Of a stretch of 64,000 bases of DNA, positions 1-8,363 are shown piece by piece (position 1 is the first letter of the stretch; each line of letters starts with the position of its first letter). Both the position numbers and the translations under genes were made by a program. The notes under the pieces are model-generated. The model made no database searches and had not been told where the DNA came from. It worked only from the letters and a program-made list of their open reading frames with translations. This stretch comes from Streptomyces albospinus (GTDB taxonomy: Bacteria; Actinomycetota; Actinomycetes; Streptomycetales; Streptomycetaceae): the NCBI RefSeq assembly GCF_014648695.1, contig NZ_BMRP01000002.1:417735-481734 (forward strand), written 5' to 3'.

Positions 1-192
1 TCCGTCGATCAGGAAGACGCAGGCCCGGTCGGCGGGGGCCAGTTCCATCGTGGTGACGAGGTCGCGGACGCCCTGCCCGGCAACGATGGTGGGCAGCAGA
101 TCGGAGAGTGAGCCGGTGCCGTACAGGGGCACCGGGGCGCTGAGCGGGTCGAGCGGTTCCGGTTCCGGCCAGGCGGGGGCGGTGTACGCCAT
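1..192 (-). CDS. Alkaline phosphatase family protein (N-terminus only, cut by window edge)
   Basis: About 64 N-terminal residues are visible, starting MAYTAPAWPEPEPLDPLSAP and running off the left edge. The segment around VRDLVTTMELAPADRACVFLIDG resembles the start of actinobacterial type I phosphodiesterase/nucleotide pyrophosphatase-like proteins, where the chain enters the first beta strand carrying the metal-binding Asp. The start codon overlaps the stop of the DUF5998 gene by one base (TGATG), so the two are probably translationally coupled. The metal site and most of the domain lie outside the window, so the family call rests on the N-terminus and on the recurring pairing with DUF5998 in streptomycetes. 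Confidence 0.6.
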   Translation of the reverse strand, partial: MAYTAPAWPEPEPLDPLSAPVPLYGTGSLSDLLPTIVAGQGVRDLVTTMELAPADRACVFLIDG

Positions 193-794
193 CAGCGGGT
201 GCTGGTGGTGGCCGCGGTGGCCTCGGAGAGCGCCTGGGCGAAGGCGAGGGTCTCGCGTACCGAGTCCGGGCCGTCGCCGGCCTCGCTGACCCGCAAGGAG
301 AGGTCGTCGGCGGTGGACGAGCCGGTGTAGCCGTGGTCCGCGTCGCAGTTGGGGTCGCCGCAGCTGGCGGGCTCCAGGTCGAGGCGCGCGACGGCGCCCC
401 AGCCGATGGTCAGCACGACCTCACGGGGCAGCTGGCCGGGGGTGTACGACTCGGGGTTGGCGACGACACGGCTGAGCACCACGGACGAGATCCGGCCGAG
501 CTTGACGGACTCGGTGGAGGTCGTGGCGTACGGGGACGGGGAGGTGGCGTCGGCGGCCTGCTCGTCGGTGTGGCTGACGATGAAGCGGGTGCCGGTCAGG
601 ACCAGGACCGTCACATGGCGGCGGACCTCGTTGGCGTCGAACGTCGTCTCCTGGTGGACGAGGTACGACACGACCGGCTCGCCGCCCACCGCGGCCTGCA
701 CCGCCTCGGCCACGAGCGTCGGGTAATAGCCACTGCGCTCGATCGCCGCGCGCAGCCCCTGGGTCGTCGTACCGGTCTTAGCCATGGGGTCCAT
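192..794 (-). CDS. DUF5998 family protein
   Basis: About 200 residues, starting MDPMAKTG; the second Met (position 785) is an equally good start. It contains a beta-rich core and a small Cys/Asp/His patch (CGDPNCDADHGYTG) that looks like a metal site, followed by an Asp/Glu-rich C-terminal helix. No enzymatic motif is recognised. The family is restricted to actinobacteria and its function is not known. It is the first gene of a pair with the downstream phosphodiesterase-like gene, which begins on its stop codon. Much longer reading frames run across it in other phases and are GC-driven shadows. Confidence 0.75.
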   Translation of the reverse strand: MDPMAKTGTTTQGLRAAIERSGYYPTLVAEAVQAAVGGEPVVSYLVHQETTFDANEVRRHVTVLVLTGTRFIVSHTDEQAADATSPSPYATTSTESVKLGRISSVVLSRVVANPESYTPGQLPREVVLTIGWGAVARLDLEPASCGDPNCDADHGYTGSSTADDLSLRVSEAGDGPDSVRETLAFAQALSEATAATTSTR

Positions 795-823
795 CTTACG
801 GGGCGTACCGGGCCGCGAGAGCC

Positions 824-3823
824 TCAGTAGACGGGCAGCCGGCGGGGGCCGAGGTCGGTGGTGGCGGGCGGCCTGGCGATCCGGACGGCGGCCCCGAGGA
901 CCGAGAGGCCGTGCGGGGCGACGACGACCGGTTCGAGGTCGACGCCGACCACCTCGGGGTGGTCGTCGACCAGCCGGGAGACCCGCAGCAGCAGCTCTTC
1001 CAGCGCGGCGGTGTCGACGGGCTGGGAGCCGCGCCAGCCGAACAGCAGCGGGGCGCTGCGGATCGACCGGATCTGCTCGCTGACCTCGCGGTCGGTGGCC
1101 GGAATCAGCCGGTGGGCTATGTCGCCGAGCAGCTGGGAGGGCGCACCGGCCAGCCCGAAGGAGAGCACGGCGCCGGCGGCGGGGTCGATGGCGGCGCGGA
1201 CGACCGTGTCGACACCGCGCGGCACCATCGCCTGGACGACCGGTTGCAGTTCCTGGGGGGAACCGAGGAAATCGGTCAATTCGGCATACGTACGGCGGAG
1301 TTCGGCCTCGCCGGCGATGTCGAGGCGGACGCCGCCGAGGTCGGCGCGGTGCCGCAGATGGGGGGCGATGGTCTTGAGGGCGACCGGATAGCCGAGCCGG
1401 GCGGCGGCCCGGACGGCGCTGTCCGGGTCGGGGGCGGGCAGGGCGGTGCGGGCGTGGATGCCGTAGCGGGCAAGCAGGGCCTCGGCGTCGGCCGACGGCA
1501 GCCGTACGGAGCGGCCGGGGGCGACGCCCTGGGTGAGCCGGTCCAGCAGCCGGTCGAGGTCGGCGCCGGCCGCGGCCTCCTGGATGTCGTCGTACTCGGG
1601 CACCCGGCCCGGCTCGGCCGCCGACCGGCGCCAGGCCGCGTACCGGACGGCCTCGGCGAGCGAGCGCACGGCGCGCTCGGCGGCGGGATAGGCGGGGATA
1701 CGGGCGGGACGGGGGCGGGGCGCGGCGGGCGCCTCGGCCTCGGAGGCGGCCGGCCGGGAGCCCGGTATGGGCGGCGGGCCCGGAGGACCGGGGGCGTAGG
1801 AGGGGGCCGGGGGGTGCGGCGGCATCGGGGGGTAGGGCGGGCGGGACGGGGCGGGCGGCTGCTCCGGGGACCGCTCGGGCGTCTCCGGGCGGGGCGGCGC
1901 ACCGTCCGGAGCCGGGGCCGCCGGCTCGTCGGGGCCGGGCGGAGCCGCCAGGGCCTCGGCGAGGTCGTCCATTGCGAGGTGGACGACGGTGACCGGCTTG
2001 CCCGGGTCGGCGGCGACCGCGGCGCGCAGGGCGACGGCCAGCGAGGCTCCTTCGCTGCCCCCTGGGGAGGCGGCGGCCTCCTCCCCCACCCACGGGATGG
2101 CGGTGACGACGACGGCATCGCAGCCGTCGCCGGCCAGCGCCGCGGCGAGTGCGGCGCGGAAGTCCTCCGGGGTCGCGTCGGAGGCCAGCACATGGGGGCG
2201 CTGCGGGCGCAGCCCCTCGGTGAGGCAGGCGTCGTACGCGAGCAGCGCCAGCGACTCGGAGTTGCCCAGGATGGCGATGCGGGGGCCGGCGGGCAGCGGC
2301 TGGGAGGCGAGCAGCAGCCCGGCGTCGATGAGTTCGGTGACCGTGTCGACGCGGATCACGCCGGCCTGGCGCATCAGGGCGGCGACCGTGCTGTCGGGGA
2401 TACGGACGGTGGGGACGGCATGGCCCAGGGGGGCGGTGCCGGTGTGCCGGGCGCCCTTGGCGACCACGACCGGTTTGACGGCGGCGGTGCGGCGGGCGAG
2501 CCGGGCGAACTTGCGGGGGTTGCCGATGGACTCCAGATAGAGGATCGCGACATCGGTGTCCGGGTCGTCGTACCAGTACTGGAGGAGGTCGTTGCCGGAG
2601 ACGTCGGCGCGGTTGCCGGCCGAGACGAAGGTGGAGATGCCCGCGATCCCCCCGTCGCCGGGGCCGCGCGCATGCAGTCCGCTGAGGAGGGCGATGCCGA
2701 TGGCGCCGGACTGGGTGAACAGGCCGATCCGGCCGGCGCCGGGCATCCGGGGGGCGAAGGAGGCGTTCAGCCGGACGTCGGGGGCGGTGTTGATCAGGCC
2801 GAAGGCGTTGGGCCCGATGAGGCGCATGCCGTAGGAGCGGGCCTGGCGGAGCAGCGCGCGCTGCCTCTCACGGCCTTCGGGGCCGGCCTCGGCGTAACCG
2901 GAGGAGAGGATCAGCACCCCCTGGACGCCGTGTTCGCCGCAGTCGCGGACCACGTCGGGGACGCCGGCCGCGGGGACGGCGATGACGGCGAGGTCGACCG
3001 GCTCGGTGATCTCGCGCAGCGAGCGGGCGGCGTGGACTCCCTCGGGCTCCAGGTGGCGCAGGTCTTCGGGGAAGGCGTGGTTGACGGCGTACAGGCGGCC
3101 GGTGAAGCCGGAGTCGAGGACGTTGCGCAGCGCGGTGCGGCCGACGCCGCCGAGGGCGCGGCCGGTGCCGATGACGGCCACCGAGCCGGGGGCGAGCAGG
3201 CGCTGGACGGAGCGGGCCTCGGCGCGCTGCTCCCGGCCGCGCATCACGGCCATGGACTGCTCGGTCGGTTCGAGGTCGAACTCCAGGCGGACCACACCGT
3301 CCTCGAAGGTGCGCTTCTGGGTGTAGCCGGCGTCCGTGAACACCTTGATCATCTTGGAGTTGGCGGGCAGCACCTCGGCGGCGAACCGGCGGATGCCGCG
3401 CTCCCTGGCGACCGCCGCGATGTGTTCCAGGAGGGCGGAGGCGACACCGCGGCCCTGATGGGCGTCCTGGACGAGGAAGGCGACCTCGGCCTGGTCGTCG
3501 TCGGGGCTTTTTGCCGGCAGGCCCCGGTCGTTGATCCGGTCGTAGCGGACGGTGGCGATGAACTCGCCGCCCACGGTGGCGGCCAGGCCGACCCGGTCCA
3601 CGTAGTCGTGGTGGGTGAAACGGTGGACGTCGCGGTCGGACAGGCGGGGGTAGGGCGCGAAGAAGCGGTAGTACTTCGACTCGTCCGAGACCTGCTCGTA
3701 GAAGGAGACCAGCCGCTCGGCGTCATCGGGCGTGATGGGGCGGATGCGCGCCGTCCCGCCGTCGCGCAGCACCACATCGGCTTCCCAGTGGGTCGGGTAC
3801 GCATGATCAGGCGGCGTCTGCAT
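824..3823 (-). CDS. Pat-type protein lysine acetyltransferase: GNAT fused to NDP-forming acyl-CoA synthetase-like domain
   Basis: 999 residues. An N-terminal GNAT domain (about residues 15-190) carries the acetyl-CoA loop QGRGVA near residue 123. It is followed by a CoA-binding Rossmann domain (from about 215, AVIGTGRALGGVGR), succinyl-CoA ligase-like domains, a long Pro/Ala-rich linker (about 650-720) and an ATP-grasp-like C-terminus. This GNAT-first order is that described for the S. lividans enzyme PatA, which acetylates and inactivates acyl-CoA synthetases; in Salmonella Pat the GNAT domain is C-terminal. The synthetase part is probably regulatory rather than catalytic, but I did not verify its catalytic His. 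It is divergent from ptsH, with about 200 bp between them. Confidence 0.88.
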   Translation of the reverse strand: MQTPPDHAYPTHWEADVVLRDGGTARIRPITPDDAERLVSFYEQVSDESKYYRFFAPYPRLSDRDVHRFTHHDYVDRVGLAATVGGEFIATVRYDRINDRGLPAKSPDDDQAEVAFLVQDAHQGRGVASALLEHIAAVARERGIRRFAAEVLPANSKMIKVFTDAGYTQKRTFEDGVVRLEFDLEPTEQSMAVMRGREQRAEARSVQRLLAPGSVAVIGTGRALGGVGRTALRNVLDSGFTGRLYAVNHAFPEDLRHLEPEGVHAARSLREITEPVDLAVIAVPAAGVPDVVRDCGEHGVQGVLILSSGYAEAGPEGRERQRALLRQARSYGMRLIGPNAFGLINTAPDVRLNASFAPRMPGAGRIGLFTQSGAIGIALLSGLHARGPGDGGIAGISTFVSAGNRADVSGNDLLQYWYDDPDTDVAILYLESIGNPRKFARLARRTAAVKPVVVAKGARHTGTAPLGHAVPTVRIPDSTVAALMRQAGVIRVDTVTELIDAGLLLASQPLPAGPRIAILGNSESLALLAYDACLTEGLRPQRPHVLASDATPEDFRAALAAALAGDGCDAVVVTAIPWVGEEAAASPGGSEGASLAVALRAAVAADPGKPVTVVHLAMDDLAEALAAPPGPDEPAAPAPDGAPPRPETPERSPEQPPAPSRPPYPPMPPHPPAPSYAPGPPGPPPIPGSRPAASEAEAPAAPRPRPARIPAYPAAERAVRSLAEAVRYAAWRRSAAEPGRVPEYDDIQEAAAGADLDRLLDRLTQGVAPGRSVRLPSADAEALLARYGIHARTALPAPDPDSAVRAAARLGYPVALKTIAPHLRHRADLGGVRLDIAGEAELRRTYAELTDFLGSPQELQPVVQAMVPRGVDTVVRAAIDPAAGAVLSFGLAGAPSQLLGDIAHRLIPATDREVSEQIRSIRSAPLLFGWRGSQPVDTAALEELLLRVSRLVDDHPEVVGVDLEPVVVAPHGLSVLGAAVRIARPPATTDLGPRRLPVY

Positions 3824-3982
3824 GCCGACAGCGTACGGCCGGGCACCGACAACCGGCTCGGCGTGCGTACGCTCGGTCGCAGGGCCTGTCTTCGGCGGGA
3901 CGAACGGCCGGGAAGTACGGCCGGTAACGGGACCGGGAGGTCAGGACGGAGGGCTGTGGGAGCATTCCCCGCAGCGTGAGAG

Positions 3983-3998
3983 ACTGGTCTAGACAACA
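3983..3998 (+). promoter_or_regulatory. DasR operator (dre-like site) upstream of ptsH
   Basis: ACTGGTCTAGACAACA matches the dre consensus for the GlcNAc-responsive GntR repressor DasR (ACTGGTCTAGACCACT) at all but one or two positions, and keeps the central GGTCTAGAC core. It ends 24 bp before the ptsH start codon. DasR control of the general PTS genes is established in S. coelicolor. Confidence 0.8.
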
Positions 3999-4021
3999 GT
4001 CACGACTTGAAGGGCAACACC

Positions 4022-4303
4022 ATGGCTGAGCGCCGCGTCAATGTCGGTTGGGCCGAGGGCCTGCACGCCCGCCCCGCGTCGATCTTCGTCCGTGCGGCCA
4101 CCGCGTCCGGTGTCCCCATGACGATCGCCAAGGCCGATGGCAACCCCGTCAACGCGGCCTCCATGCTCGCCGTGCTGGGCCTGGGCGCCCAGGGTGGCGA
4201 GGAGATCGTGCTCGCCTCCGACGCCGACGGTGCCGAGGCGGCGCTCGAACGCCTGGCGAAGCTGGTCGAGGAGGGCCTGGAGGAGCTCCCCGAGACCGTC
4301 TGA
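4022..4303 (+). CDS. ptsH: Phosphocarrier protein HPr
   Basis: 93 residues, full length for the family. HPr takes phosphate from enzyme I and passes it to sugar-specific EIIA domains. The phosphorylated residue is His15 in EGLHARPAS. Ser47 in the NAASML helix sits where the regulatory Ser46 lies in Firmicutes. The ATG at 4022 is preceded by GAAGGG; a TTG at 4007 is in frame but lies in the ribosome-binding region. Transcribed alone and followed by two hairpins. The DasR site upstream implies induction by GlcNAc or glucosamine-6-phosphate. Confidence 0.96.
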   Translation: MAERRVNVGWAEGLHARPASIFVRAATASGVPMTIAKADGNPVNAASMLAVLGLGAQGGEEIVLASDADGAEAALERLAKLVEEGLEELPETV

Positions 4304-4318
4304 GGTCCTTCGAGGACC
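4304..4318 (+). terminator. Short hairpin directly after ptsH
   Basis: GGTCCT-TCG-AGGACC is a perfect 6-bp stem starting on the base after the stop codon. It has no T-run; it may act with the larger hairpin downstream. Confidence 0.45.
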
Positions 4319-4367
4319 GCTGCGGACCCGCTCTCGCCCACCGGGCCCGCCGAGGCTCCCTCTGCTG

Positions 4368-4413
4368 CGGCCTCGCCGCGACGACCGGACACGGTTGCCG
4401 CGGCGGGGCCGTT
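4368..4413 (+). terminator. Terminator-like hairpin of ptsH
   Basis: An imperfect GC-rich stem (arms CGGCCTCGCCGCG and CCGCGGCGGGGCCG) is followed by TTT. Its position about 65 bp after the ptsH stop fits an intrinsic terminator. Confidence 0.55.
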
Positions 4414-4695
4414 TCGCTGCACGCGTTTCGATGATTCGGTACGCAGGGCGGGCACTGCGGAGCCGCTACCCCGTTAAGGGACCGTCGGCGATTACGCGAT
4501 GCGGACATCCGGATTCACGGACGCGGAACTCGGTACGCGGAAAATGACATTCGAGGGGAATCGGCGAGAACTCCGGGCATAAAAGCCGGCGGAATGACGG
4601 CGCACCTCACCCGCCGACGCATCCCACGGAATTACAGAAATGCATTCCGGCGCGAGCGCGACGCATTCCGCACCTCTTTGTATACGGCTCGCGTG
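4414..4695. other. Intergenic stretch between convergent ptsH and gntR-family gene
   Basis: No coding signal is seen. The stretch is richer in A+T than its surroundings and includes scattered GGAAT and CATTCC motifs without clear symmetry. Nothing else is recognised. Confidence 0.5.
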
Positions 4696-5385
4696 TTAAT
4701 TCCGCGCACGCGCCGTGTTGACGGGCTGTTTCGAATCGCTCACGGCTGCCGCGGCGGGGCGCCGCAGCCGGTGCACCGGCAGGGAGCGCTCGATGTGGGC
4801 CGCCATCAGGGCACGTGCCCGTTCGGCGTCACCCCTTGCCACCGCGTCCAGTACGGCGCCGTGCTCGTCCCAGGCGTCGCCGACCCGGGCCGTCGGCTCC
4901 ACGACGTACATCCACTCGATCTTGCGACGCAGCTGGGTGAGCAGCGCCGTCAGGCTGGGGCTGCCGGCCGCCTGGGCGAGCGTTTCATGGAACCAGCCGT
5001 CCAGTTGCCGCAGGTCCGCGGGGTGGCCGTGCCGGGCCCGCTCGCGGCCGAGCCGCACCAGGCCGCGGAGCACCTTCAGATGGGCGGAGCTGCGGCGGAC
5101 GGCCGCGCGGGCGGCGCCCATCGGCTCCAGGAGGGCGCGGATGTCCAGGAGGTCGGTGGCCTCCTGCTCGGTGGGTTCGGCGACGCAGGCGCCCGCGTGG
5201 TGGCGGGTGGTGACGAAGCCCTCGGACTGGAGGGTGCGCAGCGCTTCTCGGACCGGGACTCTGGAGACTCCGTAACGCGCGGCGAGAATGTCCTCGATCA
5301 GCCTGCTGCCCGGCGCGAGCACGCCGGAGACGATATCGTCGCGAATCGCTGTGCACACCGCATGCGCGGAAATGTGGCCTCGCAT
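4696..5385 (-). CDS. GntR-family transcriptional regulator (FadR/FCD subfamily)
   Basis: 229 residues. An N-terminal winged helix-turn-helix (about 10-75) shows the GntR signature GSRLIEDILAARYGVSRVPV-REALRTLQSEGFV. An all-helical FCD effector domain follows (about 85-210) with metal-site residues typical of the class (D in LDIRALLEP, H in GWFHETLAQ, H in HIERSL). The ligand is not predictable from sequence; FCD regulators usually sense carboxylates or sugar acids. It stands alone, convergent with ptsH and upstream of the M23 peptidase terminator. It is distinct from DasR, which has a UTRA effector domain. Confidence 0.88.
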   Translation of the reverse strand: MRGHISAHAVCTAIRDDIVSGVLAPGSRLIEDILAARYGVSRVPVREALRTLQSEGFVTTRHHAGACVAEPTEQEATDLLDIRALLEPMGAARAAVRRSSAHLKVLRGLVRLGRERARHGHPADLRQLDGWFHETLAQAAGSPSLTALLTQLRRKIEWMYVVEPTARVGDAWDEHGAVLDAVARGDAERARALMAAHIERSLPVHRLRRPAAAAVSDSKQPVNTARARN

Positions 5386-5581
5386 CGTCCGTGCCTCCGC
5401 CGTATTCCCCGGGAAACGCCGCCGATCGGCAGCTTTCCCCGACTCTATTCGACCGGGACGGTTTTTCCTGCGGATGCCGTGAATTTATCGATATTTTTTG
5501 GCCGGCGCGCAGGGCGGCGCACTGACGGCGGCTCGGCCGGACATCCGGCCCAACGGGGGCAGTGGATACGGCAGATGCGGC

Positions 5582-5618
5582 GGAGCCCCGGCCCGGATGG
5601 GGGGCGGGCCGGGGCTCC
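5582..5618 (-). terminator. Terminator of the M23 peptidase gene
   Basis: A perfect 14-bp stem (GGAGCCCCGGCCCG with its complement) and a 9-base loop lie 22 bp after the M23 stop codon. It has no T-run, which is common in Streptomyces. Confidence 0.7.
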
Positions 5619-5639
5619 TGGGGGACGCGTGGCGGGAGG

Positions 5640-6419
5640 TCAGACGGTGACGCCGTGCGAGCGGAGGTAGGCGACGGGGTCGATGTCCGTGCCGTACTCG
5701 GGGCCGGTGCGGGCCTCGAAGTGGAGGTGCGGACCGGTGGTGTTGCCGGTGTTGCCCGAAAGGGCGATCTGCTGGCCAGGGGTGACGGTCTGGCCGACCG
5801 AGACGCCGATGGACGACAGGTGACCGTATTGGGTGTACGTACCGTCGTTCATCTTGATCACGATGTTGTTGCCGTACGCACCGCCCCAGCCGGCCTCGAC
5901 GACGGTGCCCGAGCCCACGGCATGGACGGACGTCCCGGAGGCGGCGTGGAAGTCGATACCGGTGTGGCTGCCCGAGGACCACAGGCCGCTCGACGCCTTG
6001 TACGGGGTGGAGACGTAGGAGCCGTCCACGGGGGCTACGAAGGTGTTGAGGCGCTTGCGTTCGACCTCGCGGGCGGCGCGCTCCTTGGCCACACGCTCCG
6101 CCTCGGCCTTCTTCTTGGCCTCCTCGGCGCGCCGCTTGGCCTCGGCTTCGGCCTTCGCCTTCGCGGCGGCGGCCTCGGCTGCCGCCTGCTGCGCGTCGGC
6201 CTGGGCCTCGATCCAGCCGGCGAGCTCGTCACCCACGACGACGGCCTGCTGGAGTCCGGTGTCGTGGTGCGCCGCGTCGTCGGTGGCGGCCAGCGCGGGC
6301 GACGCCACGGAGGCGACGACGCCGGAGGCCGCGAGGGTGGCTATGCCGGCGATGTTGCGGGTCGTACGAGCGGTGCGGCTCGCACGGCGGTGCTTCCCGG
6401 TGGCACGGGTGAACGCCAT
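5640..6419 (-). CDS. Secreted M23-family metallo-endopeptidase (cell wall hydrolase)
   Basis: 259 residues. A long Arg-rich, Tat-like or Sec leader ends near ALA-44. An Ala/Glu/Lys coiled-coil segment follows (about 70-120), then a C-terminal LytM/M23 domain (about 125-250). Zinc and catalytic motifs are complete: HTGIDF (HxxxD) and HLHFE (HxH). It should cleave peptide cross-bridges of peptidoglycan outside the membrane during growth, germination or sporulation. It is a single gene behind a c-di-AMP riboswitch, so expression should fall when c-di-AMP is high. Several Streptomyces wall hydrolases and rpfA share this arrangement. Confidence 0.92.
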   Translation of the reverse strand: MAFTRATGKHRRASRTARTTRNIAGIATLAASGVVASVASPALAATDDAAHHDTGLQQAVVVGDELAGWIEAQADAQQAAAEAAAAKAKAEAEAKRRAEEAKKKAEAERVAKERAAREVERKRLNTFVAPVDGSYVSTPYKASSGLWSSGSHTGIDFHAASGTSVHAVGSGTVVEAGWGGAYGNNIVIKMNDGTYTQYGHLSSIGVSVGQTVTPGQQIALSGNTGNTTGPHLHFEARTGPEYGTDIDPVAYLRSHGVTV

Positions 6420-6439
6420 GTGCTGGCTGGTCCTTTCCT

Positions 6440-6585
6440 TCCCTCTCGCCTACCGGGTTAGCTGACGGGTTCGGAGCAGGAAGGTCTCCTACGGGCTCCT
6501 CCGGAGAGGGGCCCGATTCACCCCAAGGGACGTGTGGGTCCCCGGCTCCCCTGGCTCGCGCCGTACGGGGACTCGGCGATGACTG
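6440..6585 (-). ncRNA. c-di-AMP riboswitch (ydaO-yuaA type) in the M23 leader
   Basis: On the minus strand the leader reads GCCGAGTCCCC...GGGGAGCCGGGGACCC...GGGGTGAATC...CCCGTCAGCTAACCCGG-TAGGCGAGAGG. The GGGGTGAATC block, the GTCAGCTAACC-TAGGCG block and the closing pairing of TCGCC with GGCGA are hallmarks of the ydaO class. Its 3' end is about 20 bp before the M23 start codon, so it probably acts on translation or on a terminator near the ribosome-binding site. Boundaries are approximate. Confidence 0.85.
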
Positions 6586-6630
6586 TCCGGTGCCACTGTT
6601 GTGGCGGTCTTGTGACGAACAGCCGGACCG

Positions 6631-6660
6631 ACGCTAAACGGGACAACTTTCAATCGGCAA
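6631..6660 (-). promoter_or_regulatory. Putative promoter of the riboswitch/M23 transcript
   Basis: The minus strand shows TTGCCG, an 18-bp spacer, then TAGCGT, a fair match to HrdB-type -35 and -10 elements, about 45 bp upstream of the riboswitch. A perfect inverted repeat CAAACAG-N6-CTGTTTG (6658-6677) overlaps the -35 and could be an operator. Confidence 0.4.
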
Positions 6661-6677
6661 ACAGAATCGGCTGTTTG

Positions 6678-6850
6678 TGCGGGACGCCACACCTCGGGTG
6701 GGCAACCAGTAGTACTGCGTGGGACATCAGCGGCAGGGACCGGCAACGGGGCGACGGTGCGCGCGCACCACGCGGCCTGCCCGCCCAACAAGGGCACGGC
6801 GATCTGCGGGATCGGCCGCGGACCCGCAGCGGGCCGGCGGCGGACATGCG
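6678..6850. other. Intergenic stretch between M23 promoter and M16 terminator
   Basis: Non-coding by inspection. The short reading frames across it are antisense continuations of neighbouring genes. Nothing else is recognised. Confidence 0.4.
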
Positions 6851-6886
6851 GCGGCTCCCGCGGCGCATGATCGCCACGGGAGCCGC
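6851..6886 (-). terminator. Terminator of the M16 peptidase operon
   Basis: A perfect 10-bp stem GCGGCTCCCG/CGGGAGCCGC encloses a 16-base loop, about 55 bp beyond the stop of the second M16 gene. On the plus strand it is followed by TTT; on the minus strand it lacks a T-run. Confidence 0.6.
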
Positions 6887-6938
6887 TTTGTCGCTATGTG
6901 ACCAGCCGTCGCATGACAGGCCGTCATACGGGCGGACG

Positions 6939-8363
6939 CTAGCCGCCGACGACCGTCACCTCGCCGATCCCCAGCGCCTTGACGGGCTCCGCGATCTGCT
7001 CCGCGTCGCCCACCAGGACCGTCACGAGCCGGTCCACCGGGAAGGCGCTGACGGCCGCCGCGGTCGCCTCGACCGTGCCGGTCTCCGCGAGGCGGACGTA
7101 CAACTGCGCCTGGAAGTCGTCCGGGAGGTGCTGCTCCACCTGGTCGGCGAGCGTGCCGGCGACCGCCGCCGCGGTCTCGTACTTCAGCGGGGCGACGCCG
7201 ACGAGGTTCTGCACCGCGACATCGCGTTCGGCGTCGGTCAGCCCGTCTGCCGCAAGGGTGCGCAGCACCGTCCACAGGTCCTGCAGGGCCGGCCCCGTGG
7301 AGGCGGTGTCCACCGAGCCGCTGATGGCCAGCAGCGCGGCGCCCGTGGCGCCCTCGGGAGACGAGGGCGCGGAGGACCGCAGCACCTGCCCGAAGGCGCG
7401 TACCCCGTAGGTGTAGCCCTTTTCCTCCCGCAGCACCCGGTCCAGACGGGAGGTGAGCGTGCCGCCCAGGCAGTACGTGCCGAGCACCTGCGCGGGCCAC
7501 ACCCGGTCGTGCCGGTCGGGGCCGATCCGGCCGATCAGCAGCTGCGTCTGCACAGCCCCCGGACGGTCCACGATCACCACGCGGCCGGAGTCGTCGGCCA
7601 CGATCGGCGCCGGCTTCAGCGGCTCGGCGGTGGATCCTGTCCAGGCGCCAAGGGTGTCGGCGAGGGCCGCGTCCAGGTCGACGCCGGTGAAGTCGCCGAC
7701 GATGACGGCGGTGCTCGTGGCGGGCCGCACATGCGCGTCGTAGAAGGCGCGGACGGCCGCCGCGTCGATACGTGCCACGGTCTCCTCGGTGCCCTGGCGG
7801 GGCCGGGACATCCGGGCGGTGGCCGGGAACAGCTCCTTGGACAGCGCCATCGCGGCGCGGCGCGCCGGGTTGGCGAGCTCGTGCGGGATCTCGTCGAGGC
7901 GGTTGCGGACCAGCCGCTCGACCTCGCTGTCAGGGAAGGCGGGGGCGCGCAGCGCGTCGGCGAGCAGACCGAGTGCACGCGGCAGCCGGGAGGCCGGGAC
8001 CTCCAGGGAGACCCGTACGCCGGGGTGGTCGGCGTGCGCGTCCAGGGTGGCGCCGCAGCGCTCCAGCTCGGCCGCGAAATCCTCGGCGGTGTGCTTGTCG
8101 GTGCCTTCCGACAGGGCGCGCGCCATGATCGTGGCGACGCCGTCCAGGCCCTCGGGCTCGGCGTCCAGAGGGGCGACGAGGTTGACCTCGACGGCCACGA
8201 CCTGCTGGCCGGGGCGGTGGCTGGTCAGGAGGGTGAGGCCGTTGGGCAGTTGGCTGCGCTCGGGGGCCGGGAACGCCCACGGCTTGGGCGCGCCGCCCTG
8301 GGGCTGCGGGTGGAAGTCCATGGTGCTCACGGGGGCGTCGTCGCGGGTGGTGGCGTCGTTCAC
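6939..8363 (-). CDS. M16B peptidase-like subunit lacking the zinc motif
   Basis: 474 residues with a GTG start at 8363, which shares GTGA with the stop of the upstream M16 gene. Two insulinase-like halves are visible, the second including the Arg/Tyr-bearing segment VLREEKGYTYGVRAFG. The HxxEH zinc-binding motif is absent, so this is the non-catalytic partner of an active/inactive M16B pair, as in mitochondrial processing peptidase and bacterial PMP-like heterodimers. The second-half R/Y motif normally completes the substrate site of the active partner. No signal peptide is seen; a cytoplasmic role is likely. Confidence 0.88.
   Translation of the reverse strand: MNDATTRDDAPVSTMDFHPQPQGGAPKPWAFPAPERSQLPNGLTLLTSHRPGQQVVAVEVNLVAPLDAEPEGLDGVATIMARALSEGTDKHTAEDFAAELERCGATLDAHADHPGVRVSLEVPASRLPRALGLLADALRAPAFPDSEVERLVRNRLDEIPHELANPARRAAMALSKELFPATARMSRPRQGTEETVARIDAAAVRAFYDAHVRPATSTAVIVGDFTGVDLDAALADTLGAWTGSTAEPLKPAPIVADDSGRVVIVDRPGAVQTQLLIGRIGPDRHDRVWPAQVLGTYCLGGTLTSRLDRVLREEKGYTYGVRAFGQVLRSSAPSSPEGATGAALLAISGSVDTASTGPALQDLWTVLRTLAADGLTDAERDVAVQNLVGVAPLKYETAAAVAGTLADQVEQHLPDDFQAQLYVRLAETGTVEATAAAVSAFPVDRLVTVLVGDAEQIAEPVKALGIGEVTVVGG

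Noticed and set aside
911..3979. A 1,022-codon open frame antisense to the Pat acetyltransferase
   Set aside because: Gly/Asp/Val-rich translation with no domain, wrong codon bias; a GC-driven shadow of the real gene.
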